Source of the DNA: Desulfofustis limnaeus
Lineage (GTDB): Bacteria; Desulfobacterota; Desulfobulbia; Desulfobulbales; Desulfocapsaceae
NCBI RefSeq assembly: GCF_023169885.1
Contig: NZ_AP025516.1
Location: 3,389,501 to 3,453,500, forward strand
Reading direction: 5' to 3'
DNA length: 64,000 nt
Positions within the stretch are counted from its first letter, which is position 1, and each line of letters starts with the position of its first letter. This document shows, piece by piece, positions 15,676-22,650 of this stretch. The position numbers and the translations under genes are program-made. The notes under the pieces were generated by a model. The model was not told where the DNA came from, ran no database searches, and was given only the letters and a program-made list of their open reading frames with translations.

Positions 15676-15911
15676 GGGATTCTCCTTTTTGAAGTAGTTT
15701 CGGGCCAGATTTCTGCCACAGGCCTGCCAAGGGCAAACGCAATCGCTTGACGAATCCGCGGTGTCCGGCGTTTCCCGGTGATGACGTTGTGGACGCTGGC
15801 CGGCTTGACCTTGAGCATATTGGCGATATCCAGCTGAGATATGCCTTTTTCCTGCAATCTCAGCCCTATATCGCTCTTTGGTCGGCGCCCTTTTATTTTA
15901 GACGTTTGCAT
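15672..15911 (-). CDS. Cro/Ner-like phage helix-turn-helix regulator
   Basis: 79 residues from ATG 15911; ATGs at 15917 and 15935 are also in frame, but the longer forms would overlap the divergent promoters. Helix-turn-helix: GISQLDIANMLKVKPASVHNVITGKRRTPRIRQAIAFALG, then PVAEIWPE, which resembles the Ner/Nlp and XRE groups. It is divergent from the CI-like repressor with only 35 bases between them, so the two make the lysis-lysogeny switch, with this one acting as Cro. Confidence 0.8.
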   Translation of the reverse strand: MQTSKIKGRRPKSDIGLRLQEKGISQLDIANMLKVKPASVHNVITGKRRTPRIRQAIAFALGRPVAEIWPETTSKRRIP

Positions 15912-15946
15912 AATCATGACGCTATAATTAGCCATTAAATAGAACT
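15897..15946. promoter_or_regulatory. Overlapping divergent promoters of the lysogeny switch
   Basis: Rightward: a consensus -10 TATAAT at 15923-15928, with TTTAGA at 15897-15902 as a loose -35, would start RNA about 12 bases before the repressor ATG at 15947, leaving almost no leader and no Shine-Dalgarno. Leftward: TTGCAT near 15945-15950 with weak -10 choices around 15921-15929 would serve the Cro-like gene. The two promoters overlap, so occupation of one should block the other. Confidence 0.5.
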
Positions 15947-16498
15947 ATGCAAGAAAAAAATCAGAAGATCGTCAAAAATATCCTGCTTTCATTAGCCGAA
16001 TACGTGAAAGTAAAGGGAATTAACGGCGTTGCGGACTACCTTGGGGAGAACAGAACCCGGCTCTACGCTTGGATCAAAAACAACAATATCCCCGACACAG
16101 GCATCATTTTAGCCAAACACCCGGAGATAAGCGTTGACTGGCTCAGGACCGGCAAAGGCCCCATGCTCAAGCAGGAACAGCAGAAAAGCAGACTCAGAAA
16201 AACACACGAAATCTACATGCCAGGCGACGCGGAAGAAGACGAGCGGTCAGAACATCCCAGCAGCAGCGACATGCTGATCATGACGGCCAAGGTCCTGGAA
16301 TCGAACACGGTGTATCGATCGGCCCTGGCCTCAAATATCAGAGCATTTTTTCAAGCCGTACAGGGGGAAGAAGAAATGAACGACATGCGGGAAAAGATGG
16401 ACCAGCTCATGAGCGACATGGCGGAAATGAAAGAACTGATGAAAACCATGGCCAAGCTGGAAACAGCAGAAAAAAAAGAAGCCGGCAACGATCATTAG
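15947..16498 (+). CDS. Phage CI-type repressor with C-terminal coiled coil
   Basis: 183 residues. The N-terminal domain (VKNILLSLAEYVKVKGINGVADYLGENRTRLYAWIKNNNIPDTGIILAKHPEISVDWLRTGKGPML) matches the CI-repressor HTH family in which the domain ends with the WLRTGKG signature. There is no LexA-like peptidase domain; instead, residues about 140-180 are a Met/Glu-rich coiled coil (MNDMREKMDQLMSDMAEMKELMKTMAKLE) for oligomerisation. So induction by RecA-stimulated self-cleavage is not expected; another antirepression route would be needed. Confidence 0.85.
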   Translation: MQEKNQKIVKNILLSLAEYVKVKGINGVADYLGENRTRLYAWIKNNNIPDTGIILAKHPEISVDWLRTGKGPMLKQEQQKSRLRKTHEIYMPGDAEEDERSEHPSSSDMLIMTAKVLESNTVYRSALASNIRAFFQAVQGEEEMNDMREKMDQLMSDMAEMKELMKTMAKLETAEKKEAGNDH

Positions 16499-16583
16499 AG
16501 TGGACTTCACACAACCGTATCGGCACAGCAAATCAAAAAAAATATAGGTAAATATACCCACAAACCCTTTATCGGAGGCAAAG

Positions 16584-16949
16584 ATGAAACCATGCTTGAT
16601 GTTGTCGTCACTGGCCCTTTTCGCTCTGGTTATCTTCACCTCGGCGCCACTCGCTTACGCCGGTCAAAAGGTGACGATCGACGGGTATAACCTCGATCTC
16701 TACTGGAAACAATCAAGAGATGTCGTCGAACTAAGCGGCACCGTGGAAAAAGGCCAAAAATGCAGCCAACTGAATATAAGCGTGTTCCTCAGAAACAGTG
16801 CTGATAGCAGCCTCGCTCATTTCGAGGTATTCGTAAAAGATTACCTGAAATCAGGTGCAAGCAGGCGCAACTTTAAGGGAACCGACAAGGTCTACACCAA
16901 CCAAAAGAAGTCATGGCACATCGATTCCATTTACACGAACTGTTTATAA
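16584..16949 (+). CDS. Secreted hypothetical protein, lysogenic-conversion candidate
   Basis: 121 residues from ATG 16584 (TCGGAGGCAAAG upstream). A clear signal peptide (KPCLMLSSLALFALVIFTSAPLAYA, cleavage after AYA, residue 26) is followed by a small beta-rich domain (VTIDGYNLDLYWKQSRDVVELSGTVEKGQKC). Two cysteines (C55 and C120) could form a disulfide. It is expressed in the same direction as the repressor and lies between repressor and recombinase, where lysogeny-expressed cargo genes are found. No family recognised. Confidence 0.75.
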   Translation: MKPCLMLSSLALFALVIFTSAPLAYAGQKVTIDGYNLDLYWKQSRDVVELSGTVEKGQKCSQLNISVFLRNSADSSLAHFEVFVKDYLKSGASRRNFKGTDKVYTNQKKSWHIDSIYTNCL

Positions 16950-16974
16950 TCAAACAATCGGGGAGGATGGAACA

Positions 16975-17898
16975 ATGGCAAAATTCTTACCTCTTTTCGC
17001 TCTCGTAAGCTTCTTTATTATTTTTCCTTTGCCTACACTTGCCGACAATGCAGACAGAGAAGAGATAATAAACGAACTAACCCGCCTTATTCAGCAAACA
17101 ACCTCGAAGGAAAAACTGGCAAACTACTATTGCCATCGGGCACGAAACCATACAAAACTCGGCAATATGGAGCAGGCCGAGGCGGACTATATTTCCGCAA
17201 TCGGCAACAGCTATGTCGGATGGCTGATCAGTGAATTCGGAGAGTTTCTTTTTTTCACCAAGCAGTACGAAAAAGCTTACAACCTCAGTCATAAACTGGA
17301 AGACGATTTTCCTCATTTTGCCAAGCAAGCAAATACGTTGAAGAAGAAGGCAAAAGAAAAATATGATGAGGAATATTACAAGGAAAACCCACCAACGATA
17401 GTTATCGATACCGTCCCCAATTATGCCTACAAATCACGGATTCAGGTCATTAACGAGGTCAAGGCCAGGGATGCAATGATGGTCATCCCGAACCAAATAG
17501 CAGAAAACTGCCGGAGGGAATGGGGTTCTGACCAACGCATGGTGGATTTTTGCATCAAACAACAATCGTCTGCCCATGAAGCCGTTTCCTCATACGGCAT
17601 GGATGAGATCAAAAGAAGGTGTCAACGCGAATGGGGAGACGACTACCGGATGGTGGAATTCTGCATCAAACAGCAGAGGGGCTCACGCAGCGCCGTTGCA
17701 AAGCAACGAGGGGGCATCAGGAGCAGGTGCGAGCAGGAATGGGGCGATGATTATCGCATGGTGGAGTTCTGCATCAAACAGCAGACAGAGGCGAGAAGCT
17801 CCATCAATAGGACCTACTCGAACAGTTCCAAACGAGCCGAATGTGAAAGGCAATGGGGAACTGACTACCGGATGGTGGAATTCTGCATAAAGAATTAG
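16975..17898 (+). CDS. Secreted TPR-like protein with four Cx13C EWGxDYRMVEFC repeats
   Basis: 307 residues from ATG 16975. Signal peptide about 1-23 (ending TLADN); a TPR-like helical region about 45-125 (NYYCHRARNHTKLGNMEQAEADYISAIG); then a C-terminal array of four copies of C-x3-W-G-x-D-x-R-M-V-x-F-C-I-K at C179/C193, C216/C230, C252/C266 and C290/C304, spaced 36-38 residues. Each copy pairs two cysteines 14 apart, likely disulfides outside the cytoplasm. Similar single motifs occur in uncharacterised envelope proteins. It lies 25 bases after the preceding secreted protein, so the two form an operon. Confidence 0.85.
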   Translation: MAKFLPLFALVSFFIIFPLPTLADNADREEIINELTRLIQQTTSKEKLANYYCHRARNHTKLGNMEQAEADYISAIGNSYVGWLISEFGEFLFFTKQYEKAYNLSHKLEDDFPHFAKQANTLKKKAKEKYDEEYYKENPPTIVIDTVPNYAYKSRIQVINEVKARDAMMVIPNQIAENCRREWGSDQRMVDFCIKQQSSAHEAVSSYGMDEIKRRCQREWGDDYRMVEFCIKQQRGSRSAVAKQRGGIRSRCEQEWGDDYRMVEFCIKQQTEARSSINRTYSNSSKRAECERQWGTDYRMVEFCIKN

Positions 17899-17933
17899 AC
17901 CTGAACACGTAGCGAAAAGAACCAGGGGGAGTG

Positions 17934-18878
17934 ATGGATCCGATTATTGTCTTGCTGGTCGTGGGTTCGGCGGTATGGGTGTATTTTGACGCGAAGAAGA
18001 TCGGAGCGAGCAGGGACAAGCGCGGTGGATTCCTGGCGATGGGACCGGTCGGCTGGGCGCTGTGCGTGGTGCTTCTCTGGCTTGTTGCGTTTCCCCTCTA
18101 CCTTTTTCAGCGCTCGGGAATCAAGGCTGCAGCGACCGGAAGCGGCACGCCGACCAGCTCGTCAGATGTCCCCCAGACGGGACTCAACCGGGCATGTAAA
18201 TACATCGCTATCATCTGGACATTCATCTGCGGGTTCGGCTTGATCTTCGGTCTTTTCAGCGCCTCCGATATAGATGTTGACACATCGAACCAATGGGAAA
18301 CCGCCGGCGCGGCCATCGGTATTACGGTGGGCGTCGGTTTGTGGTTTTTCCTCTGGCTTGTTGTCGCCGTTCCCGCCCTCATCGTTTTCCTGGTAACTAA
18401 AAAATCCGGTCCACCCGTTGTCATCACGCAAAATTCGGCAGTCAACAGCACCCCAACCGAAGGCAACACCAAGCAATGTCCGTTCTGCGCCGAAACCATC
18501 AAGGCAGAGGCAAAATTCTGCCGCTTCTGCAGCAAGGATCTCCCACCCAAACCCCAAGACATCCGTGAAGCACCATCAGCACCGCCGCCACTGGCTCCTC
18601 CAGCCGAGCCTGAAAAGCCAAAAAAGGACTGGACAGCCATCGGCCAACGCTTTGGCCAGGAGGGCGATTTCAAATCAGCCGTTACTGCCTTCACCAGCGC
18701 CCTAGAGGAATCCCCATCAGGCGCGGCCCACTTCGGCCGCGCGGTCGCCTATTCAAAACTTGGCGACAAACGCAACATGATGGCCGACCTCAAGGCTGCC
18801 GCCACCCTGGGGCACCCCAAAGCCCGTGAGTCCCTGGACAAACTCGTCAAAAAGCAGCAGACAGCCACCAGCGCGTGA
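17934..18878 (+). CDS. Membrane protein with zinc ribbon and TPR-like tail
   Basis: 314 residues from ATG 17934 (GGGGGAG upstream). An N-terminal membrane part (VLLVVGSAVWVYFDAKKIG, GWALCVVLLWLVAFPLYLFQRSG, then two more helices near 95-115 and 130-160) precedes a cytoplasmic zinc ribbon (CPFCAETIKAEAKFCRFC, about 181-198), a Pro-rich linker (APSAPPPLAPPAEPEKPKK), and a TPR-like pair (WTAIGQRFGQEGDFKSAVTAFTSALEESP...). The modules look like a scaffold that senses or organises something at the membrane. Partner unknown; it follows the repeat protein by 35 bases. Confidence 0.8.
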   Translation: MDPIIVLLVVGSAVWVYFDAKKIGASRDKRGGFLAMGPVGWALCVVLLWLVAFPLYLFQRSGIKAAATGSGTPTSSSDVPQTGLNRACKYIAIIWTFICGFGLIFGLFSASDIDVDTSNQWETAGAAIGITVGVGLWFFLWLVVAVPALIVFLVTKKSGPPVVITQNSAVNSTPTEGNTKQCPFCAETIKAEAKFCRFCSKDLPPKPQDIREAPSAPPPLAPPAEPEKPKKDWTAIGQRFGQEGDFKSAVTAFTSALEESPSGAAHFGRAVAYSKLGDKRNMMADLKAAATLGHPKARESLDKLVKKQQTATSA

Positions 18879-18941
18879 ACATCTGCTGGGAAAGGTTATT
18901 TTTGAACAAAGAAAATTCAAAGACAAAATCGGAGACACCTC

Positions 18942-19148
18942 ATGTTTGGACTCGGCGGATCAGAACTTGTCATCGTCTTTGCTTTTCTCGCTTTCATTTT
19001 CCTGCCCTTCATTATCAACGCGAAACTCGCGGCCAGCAGAGGCAAAAGCGTACCGCTGATACTGCTGCTCACCCTTATTTTTTCCTGGATCGTCACGCTC
19101 ATTCTAGCCTTCATGCCGGTTGAGCGATCCCGTAAAACCATTGAATGA
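18942..19148 (+). CDS. Small membrane protein
   Basis: 68 residues. Two hydrophobic helices (ELVIVFAFLAFIFLPFII and VPLILLLTLIFSWIVTLILAFM) are separated by a short polar loop (NAKLAASRGKS). Its stop overlaps the recombinase start (TGAATGA), so it is cotranscribed with the integration gene. The end of the envelope-protein block; function unknown. Confidence 0.75.
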   Translation: MFGLGGSELVIVFAFLAFIFLPFIINAKLAASRGKSVPLILLLTLIFSWIVTLILAFMPVERSRKTIE

Positions 19149-20644
19149 ACGCCGCCGTCTACATCCGCAAATCCCGCGAGGACGATAACAAGCCCGGCTA
19201 TCGGCTGGCTGTGCAGCGGCAGCAGCTCCCCGAGCACGCCCGATCCCAGGGCTGGACCCCGATCATCTACGACGACGGCCACGCCTCGGCGGCCCGGGGC
19301 AAGGTCGAGCAGCTGCCCCAGCGATCGCTCCTCGAGGCCGACATCCGCGCCGGCCGGATCAACATCGTGCTGGTGATTGAGCTGTCCCGCCTGTCCCGTG
19401 ACGAGACCATGCAGGACTACGTGGCCTGGCTGACCCTGTGCGCCGATCACCGGGTCAAGCTGGCCACCCCGTCGCGGATCCTCGACCCGGCCCAGCACTC
19501 GGACTGGATGCTGCTGCTGATGGAAGGCGGCTTTTCGTCGGTCGAGATGAAGGTCCTGCAGACCAGGATGCGGGAAGGCCGCCAGCAGGCCCTGCGCTCC
19601 GGCAAGTTCCTCGGGGGCACCCCGCCGAAGCCGTACCGTTACGACCGGGCCTCCGGACGCCTGGAGGTGGATCCCGCCCTGCTGGACGACATGGAGCAGA
19701 TCTGGACCAGGGCCGAACGGATGAGCGCCAAGGCCATCGCCGAGGCCCTCGACCTGCCGGAGATCGCCGTCCGTCGCGCCATCTCCGACGACCGCCTGCT
19801 GTTCTACCAGGCCCAACGCCTCGATCCGGACACCGGCGAGACGATCGCCTGCAACTGGGATCCGGTGATGACCGCTGAACGGGCCGCGCGGATCCGCGCC
19901 TCGAGGCGCAGCCGGAAGACCAACACCGAGCGCCGAGACGCCGCCGGTTTGCTGTCGAACCTCGGGATCTTCTACTGCGGCTACTGCGGCCGCACCGTCA
20001 AGAGTTGGACCAACTCCAAGATCCGCAAGGACGGCAGCCGCCTCGACTATTACGCCTGCGTCACCAAAAACCGTAAGGACGCCTGCCCCAACAGCCGGAT
20101 GATCAATCACCACCTGGTCGACCGCCGGGTGCTCAAATCGATCCGCGACACCCTGGCCAACACCGACCGGCTCAAGGATTTGTGGAACGCCGCACGGCGC
20201 ACCGCCGACCCCGCCGCCAAGCGCCGGCAGATCGAGATGCAGATCACTGAGCAGGAGTTGCAGAAGCAGAACCTGGTGGCCGCGATCGCCGCCGGGATCC
20301 TCGAGTTCGGCGACGCCAAGCGCCAATTGGACACGATCAAAGGGGCCCTGGTGCAGCTGCGCGAAGACCTCGGCACACTGTACACCACGAACGAGCAGGA
20401 GCCGCCCTGGGACGAGCTGACGGTGATCGCCGACGGCATCGAGCAATTCGACTTCGACGATCAGCGCTCGGCCATCAAGCACATCGTCGAACGGATCACC
20501 CTCTACAGCAACGACATCATCATCCGCTACCCGTTCCAACGCACCCGAGCGGGCAGCTACGAGGCCCGACTGACCCTTAATAAACCGTCCCCAAACCGAA
20601 AAAGTTTCACGGCGCTATCATCAGGAAATAACAACAAGAAATAG
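19145..20644 (+). CDS. Large serine recombinase (phage integrase)
   Basis: 499 residues. Resolvase catalytic domain: AVYIRKSREDD with catalytic Ser at residue 10, VLVIELSRLSRDE, and a following long helix (MLLLMEGGFSSVEMKVLQTRMREGRQQALRSGKFLGG). Recombinase domain around 155-260, then a zinc ribbon (CGYCGRTVKSWTN...YYACVTKNRKDACPNS, about 278-318) and a coiled-coil segment (KRRQIEMQITEQELQKQNLVAAIAAG). It catalyses attP x attB integration, the right junction of which lies about 100 bases downstream in a tRNA gene. It starts on the stop of the small membrane protein. Confidence 0.93.
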   Translation: MNAAVYIRKSREDDNKPGYRLAVQRQQLPEHARSQGWTPIIYDDGHASAARGKVEQLPQRSLLEADIRAGRINIVLVIELSRLSRDETMQDYVAWLTLCADHRVKLATPSRILDPAQHSDWMLLLMEGGFSSVEMKVLQTRMREGRQQALRSGKFLGGTPPKPYRYDRASGRLEVDPALLDDMEQIWTRAERMSAKAIAEALDLPEIAVRRAISDDRLLFYQAQRLDPDTGETIACNWDPVMTAERAARIRASRRSRKTNTERRDAAGLLSNLGIFYCGYCGRTVKSWTNSKIRKDGSRLDYYACVTKNRKDACPNSRMINHHLVDRRVLKSIRDTLANTDRLKDLWNAARRTADPAAKRRQIEMQITEQELQKQNLVAAIAAGILEFGDAKRQLDTIKGALVQLREDLGTLYTTNEQEPPWDELTVIADGIEQFDFDDQRSAIKHIVERITLYSNDIIIRYPFQRTRAGSYEARLTLNKPSPNRKSFTALSSGNNNKK

Positions 20645-20692
20645 GCATTTCAGCAAATCCTGAAAAACAGCCTTTGAAACTGAAATAACGGA

Positions 20693-20726
20693 AAAAGGCG
20701 GCAAGCCCGAAGACTTGCCGCCTTTT
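20693..20726. terminator. Bidirectional rho-independent terminator
   Basis: A 9-bp perfect stem GGCGGCAAG/CTTGCCGCC (20697-20705 with 20714-20722) with an 8-base loop has AAAA before and TTTT after, so it works in both directions. It ends the recombinase transcript and would also stop RNA from the truncated tRNA promoter before it reads into the prophage. Confidence 0.85.
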
Positions 20727-20739
20727 GTATTATTTTTGC

Positions 20740-20772
20740 GCTCGCTCGCTCTACCGACTGAGCTACCGAGGA
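20740..20772 (-). pseudogene. 5' fragment of a tRNA gene at the prophage right junction (attR)
   Basis: Reading leftward from 20772: acceptor strand TCCTCGG, TA, D-arm GCTC-AGTCGGTA-GAGC, then G and GCGAGCG; beyond that tRNA character ends and no CCGAGGA 3' acceptor strand occurs within tRNA length. The start resembles bacterial tRNA-Asn genes, but the anticodon is missing, so the identity is a guess. The crossover probably lies around 20737-20750. The 3' part of the tRNA is expected at the left end of the prophage. Confidence 0.65.
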
Positions 20773-20870
20773 TTATATCGTGACGAGATACTCTGTCTTG
20801 TACCGCAGAACGGCCTAGAATTCAAGCGACAAACTGCGTGCAGTCAACCGCCCCAATCTCGTAGGGCGAA

Positions 20871-20899
20871 AATATATCGGGGTGCCTGTCGGGTGTCAA
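20871..20899 (-). promoter_or_regulatory. Strong promoter of the interrupted tRNA gene
   Basis: On the minus strand, -35 TTGACA (20899-20894), 17-bp spacer and -10 TATATT (20876-20871). The tRNA fragment begins about 100 bases downstream, with a long processed leader in which ACGAGAT (about 20858) can pair with ATCTCGT (about 20788). It lies in the interval between mntP and the tRNA fragment. Confidence 0.75.
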
Positions 20900-20960
20900 C
20901 GTTTTTTTCCCGACGGCCTGCACGGCGTGACGCGGTACTCGTGGTTATGCGCACGTTTCA

Positions 20961-21530
20961 TCAGGTAACGGCGAAGATGGTGTGTTCGCAGAGAATCTTG
21001 ATACCGATCAGAATCAGGATGATGCCGCCCGCGATCTCGATCTTTTTCTCGAAAAAGTGGCCAACCCGCCGACCGAGAAGGATGCCGAGGTAAGAGAGGA
21101 GAAAAGTCACCACCCCGATGATGAGCGCCGGGGTGAGGATGGTAATGTTGAGCAGGGAGAAACTGAGCCCGACCGCCAGGGCATCGATGCTGGTGGCCAC
21201 CGAGAGCAGAAACAGCCGGCCTCCGGTCATGCAGAACTCGTCGCAGTGATCCTCTTCCAGCTGAAAGGATTCGTAGATCATCTTGGCGCCGATCGCGACC
21301 AACAGCAAAAAGGCCAGCCAGTGATCATACGCGGCTATGTATTCACGAAAACCGATGCCGGCCAGCCAGCCGATCACCGGCATGATTCCCTGGAACAAGC
21401 CAAAGGACAGGGCGATGGTCACCGTCTGACGCAGTCCCATGGCGGTAATGGTCACGCCGCTCGCCACCGAGACGGCAAAGGCGTCCATGGCCAGACCAAA
21501 GGCGATCACCAGGGTGGAGAGGAAATCCAT
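20961..21530 (-). CDS. mntP: Manganese efflux pump MntP
   Basis: 189 residues, the usual size. Two three-helix DUF204 repeats are visible: LVIAFGLAMDAFAVSVASG (about 7-25) and LLSVATSIDALAVGLSFS (about 108-125), each with the conserved D-A pair that binds Mn2+. It exports manganese across the inner membrane. It is transcribed after a structured leader candidate (21559-21644). It is the first intact host gene beside the prophage. Confidence 0.95.
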   Translation of the reverse strand: MDFLSTLVIAFGLAMDAFAVSVASGVTITAMGLRQTVTIALSFGLFQGIMPVIGWLAGIGFREYIAAYDHWLAFLLLVAIGAKMIYESFQLEEDHCDEFCMTGGRLFLLSVATSIDALAVGLSFSLLNITILTPALIIGVVTFLLSYLGILLGRRVGHFFEKKIEIAGGIILILIGIKILCEHTIFAVT

Positions 21531-21558
21531 GAACGTGTCGCTTCCCTTCTCTCGATCT

Positions 21559-21644
21559 AGAGAACCTGACCCAGCAGGCGACCGAGTACCTCCTGTCGCC
21601 TGCTGCCATCTCGCGCCCCACTCGAGATCTTTGCGTCAGTCTCT
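21559..21644 (-). ncRNA. Three-way-junction leader RNA of mntP, riboswitch candidate
   Basis: In the mRNA sense, AGAGACTGAC (21644-21635) pairs with GTCAGGTTCTCT (21570-21559; one 2-base bulge) as the closing stem. Inside it are hairpin ATCTCG/CGAGAT (21628-21623 with 21613-21608, loop AGTGGGGCG) and an 11-bp hairpin CAGCAGGCGAC/GTCGCCTGCTG (21605-21595 with 21582-21572) with loop AGGAGGTACTCG. The mntP ATG is 29 bases below the closing stem. mntP genes are often controlled by the yybP-ykoY Mn2+ riboswitch, but I do not see that class's conserved elements, so the class is unknown. Confidence 0.55.
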
Positions 21645-21652
21645 TTGCCCCA

Positions 21653-22474
21653 TCAGTTGCCGAAAAGACCCTTGAGCGACTTCATCGCCTCTTCCATTTT
21701 CTGCTGATCCTCAGGAGATATCTCTCCCTGCGGCCCCATCAGCATCGATTTGTTGCTCTTTTTGAATCCTTCCGGATCCTTGAGCATGGCAATCGTCTGT
21801 TCGGCCATCATCTGTGCCATCTGATCGGCCTCGGGGTCCGGTTGCGGTTCGATCCCGGCCGGGAACTGGAAGTGCTGGTCATCGACCGGGTCCTCACTGA
21901 TGGACGTGGCCTCGCTTTTCATGGTAACGCCCATCATGGTGGAATCGGTGAGCAGCGGGATCGACGTATTGTGGATGGAATAGACCGTTACCCCCATCAT
22001 GGTCGTCCGGTCGCAGGGGTAGCCGAGGATTTCCTGCGCCTTCTCTTCCACCGTCCCCTGCATACCCTGCATGATCGACATCCCCATGGTCCGGGCATTC
22101 TCGTCCACCGTCTTCTGCTCCGCGGCAGAAAGTTTCTCATACTCCGCCATCATCAGCTTCTGCGGGTTGACCGATTTGCTGCCGGTTTGCTCCTGCAGGT
22201 CAAAGGTGTAGATCCAATCCGGAGTGGTGATCTCCACCTGCTTGGTCTGCATGGTCATACCGAGCATCGACGTGCTGGCGGTTCGATAGCTGGCGGTCCG
22301 CTGCCCGTGGTCTTTGAGGTAGAGAATCTCTTCGCCATTCTCCATGCCGCTCAGTCGGTAGACAATGGTAGCCTCGGCAAACGGCGCTTTCTGTTGCCAC
22401 GGACTGGCAGCGGCCGAAAACGGCAGAAACAGCGCCAGCAGCACCATTATCAGAAATCTTCTTCCACGTTTCAT
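21653..22474 (-). CDS. Secreted DUF4412-type protein
   Basis: 273 residues from ATG 22474. Signal peptide about 1-23 (FLIMVLLALFLPFSAAA), then a DUF4412-like beta domain (ATIVYRLSGMENGEEILYLKDHGQRTASYRT; VEITTPDWIYTFDLQEQTGSKSVNP; GYPCDRTTMMGVTVYSIHNTSIPLL). The C-terminal 75 residues are a Met/Glu/Lys-rich helix (MAQMMAEQTIAMLKDPEGF...KMEEAMKSLKGLFGN). Proteins of this family are outer-envelope or periplasmic with unknown ligands. It precedes the mntP leader, same strand. Confidence 0.8.
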   Translation of the reverse strand: MKRGRRFLIMVLLALFLPFSAAASPWQQKAPFAEATIVYRLSGMENGEEILYLKDHGQRTASYRTASTSMLGMTMQTKQVEITTPDWIYTFDLQEQTGSKSVNPQKLMMAEYEKLSAAEQKTVDENARTMGMSIMQGMQGTVEEKAQEILGYPCDRTTMMGVTVYSIHNTSIPLLTDSTMMGVTMKSEATSISEDPVDDQHFQFPAGIEPQPDPEADQMAQMMAEQTIAMLKDPEGFKKSNKSMLMGPQGEISPEDQQKMEEAMKSLKGLFGN

Positions 22475-22650
22475 CACTCCTCCTTCACCGATCCGGCAAA
22501 CAGACCGGCACATTCCTTGATTCCGTTTAAAACCGTCTCCAGACTGCCTCTCCAGACCCTCTTCAGCTACCCTGAGAAGAGCCCTTTCCACTATTTCCAT
22601 GCCCTCTAGATAAGGTCAAAGACCGTTTCGCGGGCTTTTCTCGGCGCTAT

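Larger units (their letters stand above)
1..20740. mobile_element. Temperate tailed-phage prophage (left end outside window)
   Basis: The segment holds a phage repressor/Cro-like switch, replication genes, small and large terminase subunits, portal, prohead protease and a large serine recombinase. The recombinase gene is the last one before a broken tRNA gene that marks the right junction. Leftward genes overlap stop-to-start almost throughout, as in phage operons. Only the DNA packaging and first head genes are inside the window; capsid, tail and lysis genes should lie to the left. Whether it is still inducible cannot be told from this part. Confidence 0.95.

Noticed and set aside
18917-20539. 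540-codon leftward ORF opposite the serine recombinase
   Set aside because: Gly/Val/Leu-rich shadow; the recombinase frame has all domains.
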